Shown: piece after piece, positions 28,888-37,264 of the stretch
Layout of the letters: the number at the start of each line of letters is the position of its first letter
Position numbering within the stretch: the first letter of the stretch is position 1
Assembly: GCF_004335005.1 (NCBI RefSeq)
Contig: NZ_RQRT01000021.1
Location: 1-55,540 of the forward strand
Direction: 5' to 3'
Source of the DNA: Paracoccus nototheniae
GTDB taxonomy: Bacteria > Pseudomonadota > Alphaproteobacteria > Rhodobacterales > Rhodobacteraceae
DNA: 55,540 nt
Made by a program: the position numbers and the translations under genes
Notes under the pieces: model-generated
Seen by the model: only the letters and a program-made list of their open reading frames with translations
What the model was told of the DNA's origin: nothing
Database searches by the model: none

Positions 28888-30119
28888 CAGAACAGCGACA
28901 GCTGTTCGGGCGGCGGCGCATAGCGGGCGCGCAGATCCGCGCTGTCGGTCAGCGCCCCCGGCGTCCAGTCGGGCAGGGTCACGAAGGGCTGCGCCTTGGA
29001 CATGATCGCGCCGATGCGCAGCAGATCGGCGTATCGCAGCGCCCCGTTGCGGCGCGCGGCCAGAATCCGGGTGACGGTCTTGGTGCCGAAGCCCGGCACG
29101 CGCAGCAGCATCTCGCGCGGGGCACGGGCCACATCGACGGGGAATTGCGCGCGGTTGGCCAGCGCCCAGGCCAGCTTGGGGTCGATGGCCAGATCCAGAT
29201 TGCCCGAAGGGTGGGCGGCGCCGATCTCGTCCGCGTCGAAACCGTAAAAGCGCATCAGCCAATCGGCCTGATACAGGCGGTGTTCGCGCATCAAGGGCGG
29301 CTTGATCAGCGGCAGCGCGGCCGAACTGTCAGGAATGGGCGAGAAGGCCGAATAATAGACCCGTTTCAGCAGATAGCCGGAATAGAGATTGGCCGAGGTC
29401 GCCAGAATATCGCGATCGGTGGCCGCATCGGCGCCGATAATCATCTGCGTGGACTGGCCTGCGGGCGCGAAACGCGGCGGGCGCTTGCCGGTATGGCTGC
29501 GGTCCTTGGCGGCCTCTCGGCCCAAGCGGACATCGGCCATGACGGCGCGGATCGTCTCGGGGCGTTTTTCGGGGGCCAGCTGGCGCAGGCTGGCATCCTG
29601 GGGCAGTTCGACATTCACCGACAGCCGGTCCGCGAACAGCCCCGCCTGCGCCACCAGATCGGGCGAGGCGTCGGGGATGGTCTTGAGGTGGATATAGCCC
29701 TTGAAGCCATGCTCGATCCGCAGCATCCGCGCGATGCGCACCATGTCGCCCATCGTCTGGTCGGGGCTGCGGATGATGCCGGATGACAGGAACAACCCCT
29801 CGATCATGTTGCGGCGATAGAATTCCAGCGTCAGTTTCACCACCTCTTCGGGGGAAAAGCGGGCGCGTTCGACATTGCTGCTGACGCGGTTGATGCAATA
29901 GGCGCAGTCATAGATGCAGAAATTCGTCATCAGGATCTTCAGCAGGCTGATGCAGCGCCCGTCCGGCGTATAGGCGTGGCAGATGCCCGACCCGCCCGCC
30001 GACCCGATCCCGCCCGACCGCGAATCGCGCCGCGTCGTCCCGCTGGACGCGCAGGAGGCATCGTATTTCGCCGCGTCCGACAGGATCGCCAGTTTCTGGT
30101 CAAGGGTGCGCTGTGCCAT
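28887..30119 (-). CDS. Putative DNA repair radical SAM protein (TIGR03916 type)
   Basis: A 410-residue radical SAM enzyme. The cluster motif C-x3-C-x2-C is CIYDCAYC, in the context LLKILMTNFCIYDCAYCINR. The C-terminal region carries a helix-hairpin-helix-like REMLLRVPGFGTKTVTRILAARR, suggesting DNA contact. The family always neighbours DUF4130/UdgX proteins and is thought to act on damaged or modified DNA; the reaction is unknown. Start 30119 gives MAQRTLDQKLAILSDAAKYDASC, the family N-terminus. It is the first gene of the operon, with a LexA box 15 bases upstream. Confidence 0.92.
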   Translation of the reverse strand: MAQRTLDQKLAILSDAAKYDASCASSGTTRRDSRSGGIGSAGGSGICHAYTPDGRCISLLKILMTNFCIYDCAYCINRVSSNVERARFSPEEVVKLTLEFYRRNMIEGLFLSSGIIRSPDQTMGDMVRIARMLRIEHGFKGYIHLKTIPDASPDLVAQAGLFADRLSVNVELPQDASLRQLAPEKRPETIRAVMADVRLGREAAKDRSHTGKRPPRFAPAGQSTQMIIGADAATDRDILATSANLYSGYLLKRVYYSAFSPIPDSSAALPLIKPPLMREHRLYQADWLMRFYGFDADEIGAAHPSGNLDLAIDPKLAWALANRAQFPVDVARAPREMLLRVPGFGTKTVTRILAARRNGALRYADLLRIGAIMSKAQPFVTLPDWTPGALTDSADLRARYAPPPEQLSLF

Positions 30120-30127
30120 GGTCCGCA

Positions 30128-30155
30128 AGATATGTTCTGTTTGTGTTCCCGGCAA
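30128..30155 (-). promoter_or_regulatory. LexA (SOS) box within the promoter of the radical SAM-UdgX operon
   Basis: GTTC-TGTTTGT-GTTC at 30134-30148, an exact match to the alphaproteobacterial LexA consensus GTTC-N7-GTTC. On the minus strand it lies between a -35-like TTGCCG and a -10-like CATATC, and the start codon is at 30119. Binding there would block transcription, so the operon is predicted to be SOS-induced. Confidence 0.75.
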
Positions 30156-30270
30156 GGCGCTTGCATTGAAACAATGCGCGGCGAACGGTCACGGACATGC
30201 GATGGGGGCGGGGGCGGATCATCCGGCAGACGTGATGTGCAAGCGCTGCGCGAAGGGATATGATCGGGGC

Positions 30271-30861
30271 ATGAACATACGCACCCTCGCCCTTGCGCCC
30301 GCCCTTTTGTTTGCCATGGCCTTTCCGGCACTGGCCGAACGCATCCCGCTGAACGAGATCTCGCGCTATCTCAACAGCCTGACGACGCTGACGTCGGAAT
30401 TCACGCAGGTGAACCCCGATGGCACCGTGTCCACCGGCACCGTCTATATCCAACGCCCCGGACGGGTGCGGTTCGAATACAACAACGACCCGACGCTGGT
30501 CCTGGCCTCGGGCGGCAGCGTCGCGATCTTTGACGGCAAGTCGAACAGCGGCCCGCAGCAATATCCGCTGTCGCAGACGCCGCTGTCGATCATTCTGGAC
30601 GCGAATGTCAATCTGGGCCGCCAGGGGATGGTGACCGGACATAGCGAACAGAACAATGCGACCGTGGTGACCGCGCAGGATCCGCAGCGTCCGCAGAACG
30701 GCAATATCCAGATGGTGTTTTCCGCCCCGACCGAGCTGCGCCAATGGGTCGTCACCGATGACAGCGGCCAGAAGACCACGGTCATTCTGGGCGAGATGCA
30801 GAAGGGTGGCGCGATCCCGGCCTCGCGCTTCTCGATCCAGAACGAGTTGCGACGCCGCTGA
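30271..30861 (+). CDS. lolA: LolA-family outer-membrane lipoprotein carrier protein
   Basis: A periplasmic chaperone that carries lipoproteins to the outer membrane. The 196-residue precursor has a signal peptide (MNIRTLALAPALLFAMAFPALAER). The mature fold shows YLNSLTTLTSEFTQVNPDGTVSTGTVYIQRPGRVRFEYN, the LolA core, with a later LRQWVVTDDSGQKTTVIL. Start 30271 matches the signal peptide start. The 151-base gap to the divergent repair operon also contains a GCATTG-AAA-CAATGC hairpin (30161-30175). Confidence 0.9.
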   Translation: MNIRTLALAPALLFAMAFPALAERIPLNEISRYLNSLTTLTSEFTQVNPDGTVSTGTVYIQRPGRVRFEYNNDPTLVLASGGSVAIFDGKSNSGPQQYPLSQTPLSIILDANVNLGRQGMVTGHSEQNNATVVTAQDPQRPQNGNIQMVFSAPTELRQWVVTDDSGQKTTVILGEMQKGGAIPASRFSIQNELRRR

Positions 30862-30909
30862 GGCCCCCCTTCGGCGGGTGGATTGCATCCCCACAATTGC
30901 GTGATTGAC

Positions 30910-30931
30910 GTTGTCCCCGACCGGGGGCAAC
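30910..30931. promoter_or_regulatory. Inverted repeat upstream of the MFS gene
   Basis: GTTGTCCCC-GACC-GGGGGCAAC, a 9-bp stem with one G-U pair, overlapping a -35-like TTGACG (30905-30910). It may be an operator for the transporter or the end of the lolA transcript. Confidence 0.35.
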
Positions 30932-30959
30932 CCTGCGGAACCGCATCGAGGTTTCGCCC

Positions 30960-32201
30960 ATGTCTCATTCCCGCATCCTGACGCCGGTTCTGATCGGCGG
31001 ATCGCTGATCCTGCTGATCAACTTTGCGCTGCGCGCCAGCTTTGGCGTCTTTCAGATCCCGATCGCCGCGGATTTCGGCTGGCCGCGCGCCGAATTCAGT
31101 CTGGCCATCGCCATTCAGAATCTGGCCTGGGGCGTGGGGCAGCCGATCTTCGGTGCGCTGGCGGAACGGTGGGGCGACCGGTGGGCGATCATTCTGGGTG
31201 CGATCCTGTACAGCTCCGGGCTGATCCTGACCGCCTTTGCGACCACCCCCGCCGGCATCCAGTTGCTGGAGATCATCGTCGGTTTCGGCATCGCGGGCAC
31301 CGGCTTTGGCGTCATTCTGGCCGTGGTGGGCCGGGCGGCCAGCGACGAGAACCGCAGCTTGGCGCTTGGCATCGCGACCGCCGCCGGATCGGCGGGGCAG
31401 GTCTTTGGCGCGCCTCTGGCCGAGGTGCTGCTGGCCTTTTACCCGTGGCAGACGGTGTTCATCATCTTTGGCGTGATCGTGCTGGGCACGATGGCCTTCC
31501 TGCCGATGCTGGGATCGGGCAAGCCCGCCACCCGCAGCGAGCTGGAGGAAAGTCTGGGCACCGTGCTGAAGCGGGCGTTCCGCGATCCGACCTTCATGAT
31601 GATCTTTGTGGGCTTTTTCTCCTGCGGCTATCAGCTGGGCTTCATCACCGCGCATTTCCCCGCGATGATCACCGAGATGTGCGGCCCCATCGATCCGGCG
31701 GGCATGCTGGCGGGGCTGGGGATCACCACGACCTCGATCCTGGGGGCGGTCGCGATTTCGCTGATCGGGCTGGCCAATATCGGGGGGGCCCTGCTGGCGG
31801 GCTATCTGGGCAAGCGCTATACCAAGAAATACCTGTTGGCGGGCATCTATACGCTGCGCACCATCGCGGCGGCGGCATTCATCCTGACGCCGATCACACC
31901 CGCGACGGTCATCGTCTTTTCGCTGGTCATGGGGGCGCTGTGGCTGGCCACGGTGCCGCTGACCTCGGGGCTGGTCGCCTATATCTATGGGCTGCGCTAT
32001 ATGGGGACGCTGTACGGCTTTGTGTTCCTGTCGCATCAGATCGGGTCGTTCATGGGGGTCTGGCTGGGCGGCTGGCTGTATGACGCCTCGGGCGATTATC
32101 TGCTGGTCTGGTGGATCGGCGTGGGTGTCGGCGCGTTCAGCGCGCTGATCCATCTGCCCGTCCGCGAGGCACCGGTCAGGATCGCCGCCCCTGCCGCCTG
32201 A
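30960..32201 (+). CDS. MFS transporter
   Basis: A 413-residue major facilitator permease with 12 predicted membrane helices. The loop 2-3 motif is seen as GALAERWGDRWAIILG and the repeat in the second half as GYLGKRYTKKYLLAG. The family resembles MFS proteins of the OFA/monocarboxylate group (first helix ends in LRASFGVFQIPIAADFGWPRAEFSLA). Substrate unknown. Single gene. Confidence 0.9.
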   Translation: MSHSRILTPVLIGGSLILLINFALRASFGVFQIPIAADFGWPRAEFSLAIAIQNLAWGVGQPIFGALAERWGDRWAIILGAILYSSGLILTAFATTPAGIQLLEIIVGFGIAGTGFGVILAVVGRAASDENRSLALGIATAAGSAGQVFGAPLAEVLLAFYPWQTVFIIFGVIVLGTMAFLPMLGSGKPATRSELEESLGTVLKRAFRDPTFMMIFVGFFSCGYQLGFITAHFPAMITEMCGPIDPAGMLAGLGITTTSILGAVAISLIGLANIGGALLAGYLGKRYTKKYLLAGIYTLRTIAAAAFILTPITPATVIVFSLVMGALWLATVPLTSGLVAYIYGLRYMGTLYGFVFLSHQIGSFMGVWLGGWLYDASGDYLLVWWIGVGVGAFSALIHLPVREAPVRIAAPAA

Positions 32202-32205
32202 TGGT

Positions 32206-32233
32206 TTGACCGGCGCCCCCGCCTTCCCTAGGG
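32206..32233 (+). promoter_or_regulatory. Predicted promoter of the first e(P4)-family phosphatase gene
   Basis: TTGACC (32206-32211), 16-base spacer, CTAGGG (32228-32233). The same arrangement precedes the paralogue at 33040-33067. Confidence 0.5.
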
Positions 32234-32264
32234 TCAGCCGGATCTTTCAGGAAAGGGACCGCCG

Positions 32265-33032
32265 ATGTTCACCACGATGACCCGCGCCTTGCTGGCCGGG
32301 GCCGCCATGCTGGCCGCACCCGCCGCGATGGCGCAAGAGACCGGCGATTGCCCGGTCGCCCAGTTCACCATGGGCCTGCGCTATCAACAGCAATCGGCCG
32401 AGGTGCGGGCGCTGCAATTGCAGGCTTATAATCTGGCGACCCTGCGTCTGGATCAGGCGGTCGAGGGGGTCGAGGATCCCTCGACCCTGGCCGTCGTCAC
32501 CGATCTGGACGAGACGGTGATCGACAATTCCGCCCTGCTGGCCCGCGATCTGGCTGATTGCCACATGTATGACGCATGGGACACCTGGCTGCCGTGGGAA
32601 CGCGACGGCATCCCCGCGATGATCCCCGGTGCGATGGAGTTTCTGACCCATGCCGATGAATTGGGCGTGACGATCCGCTATGTCTCGGACCGTTCGGACG
32701 AACAAAAGACCGACACGGTGGCGACGCTGATGGCGCTTGGCCTGCCGCAGGTCAGCGACGCCTCGGTCCTGCTGCTGGGCCCGCCCAAGGTCGAGCGTCG
32801 CGAGATCGTCAGCGCCGATCATCAGATCGTGCTGTTGCTGGGCGACACGCTGCATGATTTCGACGGGCGGTTCCGCAAGACCCCGCTGGAGGATCAGCGC
32901 GCCACCGTGACCGAGGAATCGGCGAAATGGGGCGCCGAATGGATCGTCTTTCCCAATGCGGGCTATGGCACCTGGTCCGAGGCGCCCCTGACCGAATGGG
33001 CCGCAGCCCCGCTGGTCGAACCGTGGGAGTGA
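32265..33032 (+). CDS. Periplasmic acid phosphatase / 5'-nucleotidase, e(P4) family
   Basis: A 255-residue HAD-superfamily phosphatase with a signal peptide (MTRALLAGAAMLAAPAAMAQE). There is no lipobox cysteine, so it should be free in the periplasm rather than a lipoprotein. The nucleophile motif is VVTDLDETVIDNS; IRYVSDRSDEQK and LLLGDTLHDFDG supply motifs II and III/IV. Family enzymes dephosphorylate nucleotides and cofactors outside the cell. A clear AGGAAAGGGA lies before the ATG. A paralogue follows directly. Confidence 0.9.
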   Translation: MFTTMTRALLAGAAMLAAPAAMAQETGDCPVAQFTMGLRYQQQSAEVRALQLQAYNLATLRLDQAVEGVEDPSTLAVVTDLDETVIDNSALLARDLADCHMYDAWDTWLPWERDGIPAMIPGAMEFLTHADELGVTIRYVSDRSDEQKTDTVATLMALGLPQVSDASVLLLGPPKVERREIVSADHQIVLLLGDTLHDFDGRFRKTPLEDQRATVTEESAKWGAEWIVFPNAGYGTWSEAPLTEWAAAPLVEPWE

Positions 33033-33039
33033 CCCGCAT

Positions 33040-33067
33040 TTGACCTTGGCGCGCGCCCGGCCTAAGC
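33040..33067 (+). promoter_or_regulatory. Predicted promoter of the second e(P4)-family gene
   Basis: TTGACC (33040-33045), 16-base spacer, CTAAGC (33062-33067), nearly the same as the element before the first copy. This argues against translation beginning at the TTG at 33040. Confidence 0.5.
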
Positions 33068-33096
33068 CAAGGGCGCGCGCAAGCCGAGGACCGTTG

Positions 33097-33795
33097 ATGA
33101 CCCTTCCCCCCCGCACCCCCCATGACCACGCCATCGCCGTTCGCTATCAGCAGGCTTCGGCCGAGGTGCGCGCCCTGCAACGCCAATGCTATGCGCTGGC
33201 GACGCTGCGCCTGCAGGCGGCGGTGCGGGATGCGGGGGATGGGGCCGGTCTGGCGATTCTCAGCGATATCGACGAGACGATCCTGGACAACAGCGCCGTC
33301 ATGGCCATGGCGATGGGGCATGACGGAATGTTCCAGAACCTGGACACATGGAAGCTGTGGGAGCGCGAGGGCAGCCCGCATCTGATCCCGGGTGCTGCGG
33401 ATTTCTTTGATCTGGCCGACGATCTGGGCGTCACGATCTTTTACGTCTCGGACCGGTTCGAGGAAAACAAGCTGGCCACCATCGCCACCCTGTCGCGCCT
33501 TGGCCTGCCGCAGGTCCATGCGGAACAGGTGCTGCTGTTCGGCCCGCCCAAGGCGGAACGCCGCGCCCGTGTCGAACGCGACCACCGGGTGATTTTGCAG
33601 CTGGGCGACACGCTGCATGATTTCCACGGCGCCTATGCCGGGGCCGCGCTGGAGGATCAGCACCGTCTGGCCGAGGATCACGCCGACCGCTTTGGTCAGG
33701 ACTGGATCGTCTTTCCCAATGCCGCGCATGGGACATGGATGGGGGCCGAACTGCGCCCCTGGCAACCCGCGACGGTGGTTCGCCAGCCCGCATGA
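33097..33795 (+). CDS. Second e(P4)-family HAD phosphatase, without a signal peptide
   Basis: A 232-residue paralogue of the preceding gene, aligning from RYQQASAEVRALQRQCYALATLRL onward. The nucleophile motif ILSDIDETILDNS, IFYVSDRFEENK and LQLGDTLHDFHG are all intact, so it should be active. Unlike the first copy it begins MTLPPRTPHDHAIAV with no export signal, which suggests a cytoplasmic enzyme. Start 33097 follows CGAGGA; no upstream start adds a signal sequence. It looks like a tandem duplicate that changed location. Confidence 0.86.
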   Translation: MTLPPRTPHDHAIAVRYQQASAEVRALQRQCYALATLRLQAAVRDAGDGAGLAILSDIDETILDNSAVMAMAMGHDGMFQNLDTWKLWEREGSPHLIPGAADFFDLADDLGVTIFYVSDRFEENKLATIATLSRLGLPQVHAEQVLLFGPPKAERRARVERDHRVILQLGDTLHDFHGAYAGAALEDQHRLAEDHADRFGQDWIVFPNAAHGTWMGAELRPWQPATVVRQPA

Positions 33796-33836
33796 CGCCG
33801 CCTGCTTGACGCCGCGCGCTTAACGCTGCCCGCTTG
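33795..33836. repeat. Three imperfect 14-base tandem repeats after the phosphatase gene
   Basis: Units ACGCCGCCTGCTTG, ACGCCGCGCGCTTA and ACGCTGCCCGCTTG run from the stop codon onward; each junction creates a stop codon (TGA, TGA, TAA, TGA). Confidence 0.6.
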
Positions 33837-33860
33837 AAGCCCCGGCCCCAGCCTGTCGGC

Positions 33861-34558
33861 TTATCGCCAGCCGCGCGGCGAAAGCCCAAGACGCCCGGCG
33901 GCGCGGCTCAGCGCGCGCAGCGGCGCCGTCACCCGCCACGAGGTGCTGGCCACCATCGCGGCCTCGCGCCGCGTCGCGCGGTCGCGGGCCTCGGTCAGTT
34001 CGGCCAGCGCCCTGTCCCGTTCGGCCTGTGCCGCGTCGCGCGGTCGCGGGCCTCGGTCAGTTCGGCCAGCGCCCTGTCCCGTTCGGCCTGTGCCGCGTCG
34101 CGCTGCGATGTCAGCGCGTCCCGCATCCGGTCCTGTCCGGCGCGGGTCTGCGCCAACTGGGCCAGCAGGCCATCACGCTCGGCCGTCAGGGTGGGCAGGG
34201 TTTGCGCCAGTTCGCGCGATTGCAGCGCCAGACCTTCGGCCTCGGCCCGCAGCCGGGACAGGGCCTGCGCCACCCGGCTGCCCAGCTGCGCGGCATCCGC
34301 CTGCAGGATCGCGGGATCGTCCAGGGCCAGCGCGACGCCCAGCCTGTCGCGCAGATCCTGCGCCCCCGCCATCTGCCACTGCCGGGACAAGGCCGCTTGC
34401 AGATGCGGATCGGCATCCGGCAGCAGGTGCGACGAATCGGCAATGTCGGACGGGTTGAGACCGGCCCCCTGATCGATAGGCGACAGCCCATCCGCCAGAG
34501 TGCCGCTGTCGGGCGGGGTTGCGACAGAGGGGGCGTCGAAGGCTGCGGGCTGGCTCAT
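33861..34558 (-). pseudogene. Coiled-coil polysaccharide-associated gene, frameshifted by a 62-base duplication
   Basis: Starts at 34558 (MSQPAAFDAPSVATP). As written it is translated for 187 residues and stops at 33995 after out-of-frame RHRPNGTGRWPN. It contains a long coiled coil (about residues 95-175; repeats such as LTAERDGLLAQLAQTRAGQDRM). Removing one copy of the 62-base duplication restores the frame, giving 211 residues and a C-terminus STSWRVTAPLRALSR followed by 13 more residues and a TAA at 33861-33863. That SxSWRxTAPLR motif is typical of the end of coiled-coil and glycosyltransferase-associated polysaccharide proteins. It lies downstream of the glycosyltransferase gene on the same strand. 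Confidence 0.8.
33969..34092. repeat. Perfect 62-base tandem duplication
   Basis: Copy 1 is 33969-34030 and copy 2 is 34031-34092, with 11 further bases of a third copy (34093-34103). I see no mismatch between the copies. Because 62 is not a multiple of three, the duplication shifts the frame of the gene that contains it. Confidence 0.95.
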
Positions 34559-34711
34559 CTGGCGCGATCTCCGGGTCAGGGCGGCGCCCCGGCGCACGCG
34601 TGACGGCGCGACAGGCAAAGCGCCCCTCTGCCCATCGCAAATGCCGGGGCGCCGATCAAGAAAAACATTGTCGCAACAGTCATCTGTTCACGATGCGGTG
34701 GCGTGCGGATG

Positions 34712-37264
34712 TCAGACGCGCGGCTCGTCCGGCTTGTGCAGAAAGACCGCGTCCAGATCCAGCTGGGCCGCCATCGCGGGCCACAGGCGTTCGATCAGAT
34801 GCAGTTCGGTCCCGTCAAAGGGGATCGGCTCGTTCGGCCAAGGATAATCGGGGCCGAACAGGGCCAGCATGCTGCGGGCCACATCCGCGCGGGTCCAGAA
34901 CATGTTGCCCACCGGGAACAGCAGCGGATTGTCGGGCAAAGGCCCGGCAAAACGCCCTGCGATCCCGGGCAGACGGCGGCGCGAATCGTCCCATGGGACG
35001 AAATGAGGCTCGAACGGGGCGACAAGGCCGATGCCGTCTTGGGCGATCCGCGTCAGGGCCGGGGACAGGCTGTCGCCATCGCCCAGCAGGATCTGATGCA
35101 GGAACCGCCGCCAGACATCGCCATGGCTGCTGGTCTGGACGGATTTCTTCTGATGCAGGTGGCACCAGATCCGGTCGTCGCCCGCCAGCCCGCCGGGCGC
35201 GAACAGCCGCAGAAAGGGCAGGATGTCGCGGCCCTGATTGGGGACCGCCAGCGCCTCGACCGGCAGATGCAGGGTGGCGCCCATGTCGCGGATCCGATCG
35301 GCCTTGGCGGCGGTGTCGGTGGTGATCACGATGCGCGCCGCCCGGGCAAAGGCCGCGTGCCCCTGCAGAGAGCGTTCCAGATCGTCCAGATAGAAGGCAT
35401 GGATATGGACGGCAAAGGCGGGCAGGTCCGCTGTGATCGCGGGCAGGGGGCGGTAATCCTCGATTCTCAGGCGACGATGGATCCAGTTGTCCGAGGCCGC
35501 GATCGTGGCCCGTGCCTCGTCCACATCGCGCCACAGCCGCCTGCGGCCATAGCGCAGCAGCTTTTCGCGTTCCCGCTGGCGCAGGGGCCGGTTGGCGGAC
35601 GATCCGGTGAACAGCAGCGGAATGTCGATCGCGCTTTCGCCGATGACAAAGTTGCGCTGCCGCGCCAGCCGGTCCTGCAGCACGGTCCGGATGCGGTCAT
35701 AGGCCGGGATGCCCGCATCGGCGTCAGGGACAGGGTCGTCGCTGCCGGTCTTGCGCGGCAAGGCCAGTAGTGCCTCCAGCGCGGCCGATGGATCGGCGTA
35801 AGCGACCGGCGTGATCCGGCCAGACGGGCGATAGCGGTCGTCGGCAAAGCCCGTCGCGCCGTTGAAGCAGACCACCGGCAGGTCATGCGCCACGGCGCGA
35901 AAGGCCGCATCGGGCAGCGGGTCCAGCCGCGATGACAGGAACATCGCATCCGAGGCCTCAAGCAGCGGCGCCACCAGCGGACCGTCGGGCAGCACGAACA
36001 GATTGCCCGCGCCCGGCTGGTGCAGATGCTGGTCGAACCAGATGCCAAAGCCCATATCCTGATGGTTCAGCCCGTCGCCCGCCCAGACAAACACCGTCCG
36101 CGCATCGCGTGCGGCACAAAGCCGGGCGGTCTGGGCAAAGATGTCGCTGCCCTTCCGCCAGCCCAGATCGCCCAGCCCGCAGATCAGCCGCAGATCCGAC
36201 AGATCGCGCCCCAGCACCGCGGACAGGCGCGCGCGCGCGGCCTGTTGGCGGGCCGTGCCGACCCGGCCCGGCACCAGCGCGGCGGGGGGGATGACGGCGC
36301 TGTCATGGTCCATGTCGAACCCCACATCGGCCAGCCGTCCCGTCCACCCCCCCCGCAGATGGTCCGAGGCAAAGATCAGCATGTCGGAAAAGCTGGCCAC
36401 GGTCCGGACCCGCGCGGGATGCACGCAATCGGCATGCTCGTGCACATAGGTGACAAAGGGGATGCCCTGCGCCACCAGCGGATGGACGAACAGCATGGCC
36501 TCGACACCGCTCAGGATCGCATGGTCGATCCCGGCAAAGGCCGGATCGGTGACATAGGGCATATCGCGCAGCGGGTGGGCGGTGATCAGGGCCGCGCAGC
36601 AATCGGTCAGCAGATCGTCCAGCATCGCGCCACCGTCATGGAGGGCCACGGCGACGTTATGGGTCTGACGGGCCTGCCGCACCAGATCGCGGCCGGTCCT
36701 TGCCAGATCGCCGTCCGTCAGGCTGTCCAGACAGATCAGCACCGTGGGCCGGTCGGCGCGCAAGGGCTGACCGCCCCGGTGGATCGAGCGTTTCAGATCG
36801 GCCAGCGTGCGGCGACCGCCCTCGATCGCGCCGAATTGCAGGTAATGCAGCAGCGGGTTCATCCGTGCCGCCAGAATGTCGGGATGCCAGTCCAGATAGG
36901 CCTGCATCGAGAAATCCGAGATCTGCGCATCGACCGGCGCGCCCAGCTGGATCAGCTCGAATGCCAGCTCCAGCGCGCCGGGATGCCCGGCATCGGTCAG
37001 GGCGCGCAGGGCGGGATCGGTGATCAGGGGCGCAAGGGCCGTGTCGATATGGGGCGCCTGCGCGCGCAGCCGGGCATAAAAGGTCGCGTGGCGCCCCTCG
37101 GCCTGCCCGTGATCGGTGAAATGGCGGCGCAGGGTCGCGCAATCCCCGGTCAGATCGGGATAGGTCCGGGCATAGAATGCGGGGTCAAAGCGGAAATCCG
37201 CGCGGCGGTCGATGACCCCTGCCGGATGCGCCCACCGGGCCCAGATGTCGTCCAGCGGGTCCAT
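34712..37264 (-). CDS. Glycosyltransferase with C-terminal RgpF (rhamnan synthesis) domain
   Basis: An 850-residue surface-polysaccharide enzyme. The first ~160 residues contain two copies of a motif seen in large glycosyltransferases (FYARTYPDLTGDCATLRRHFTDHGQAEGR and YLDWHPDILAARMNPLLHYLQFGAIEGGR). The middle (about 185-500) is a GT4-like module with LRLICGLGDLGWRKGSDIF and VVCFNGATGFADD. The last ~250 residues are RgpF-like (HIHAFYLDDLERSL, VPNQGRDILPFL, CHLHQKKS, GNMFWTRAD). Predicted to add sugars, possibly rhamnose, to a cell-surface glycan. It directly follows the small unknown gene (no gap) and precedes the broken coiled-coil gene. Confidence 0.88.
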   Translation of the reverse strand: MDPLDDIWARWAHPAGVIDRRADFRFDPAFYARTYPDLTGDCATLRRHFTDHGQAEGRHATFYARLRAQAPHIDTALAPLITDPALRALTDAGHPGALELAFELIQLGAPVDAQISDFSMQAYLDWHPDILAARMNPLLHYLQFGAIEGGRRTLADLKRSIHRGGQPLRADRPTVLICLDSLTDGDLARTGRDLVRQARQTHNVAVALHDGGAMLDDLLTDCCAALITAHPLRDMPYVTDPAFAGIDHAILSGVEAMLFVHPLVAQGIPFVTYVHEHADCVHPARVRTVASFSDMLIFASDHLRGGWTGRLADVGFDMDHDSAVIPPAALVPGRVGTARQQAARARLSAVLGRDLSDLRLICGLGDLGWRKGSDIFAQTARLCAARDARTVFVWAGDGLNHQDMGFGIWFDQHLHQPGAGNLFVLPDGPLVAPLLEASDAMFLSSRLDPLPDAAFRAVAHDLPVVCFNGATGFADDRYRPSGRITPVAYADPSAALEALLALPRKTGSDDPVPDADAGIPAYDRIRTVLQDRLARQRNFVIGESAIDIPLLFTGSSANRPLRQREREKLLRYGRRRLWRDVDEARATIAASDNWIHRRLRIEDYRPLPAITADLPAFAVHIHAFYLDDLERSLQGHAAFARAARIVITTDTAAKADRIRDMGATLHLPVEALAVPNQGRDILPFLRLFAPGGLAGDDRIWCHLHQKKSVQTSSHGDVWRRFLHQILLGDGDSLSPALTRIAQDGIGLVAPFEPHFVPWDDSRRRLPGIAGRFAGPLPDNPLLFPVGNMFWTRADVARSMLALFGPDYPWPNEPIPFDGTELHLIERLWPAMAAQLDLDAVFLHKPDEPRV

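Noticed and set aside
33040..33096. Start of the second phosphatase at the TTG at 33040
   Set aside because: This codon is part of a promoter-like -35 and the extra 19 residues are Arg/Pro-rich without a signal peptide.
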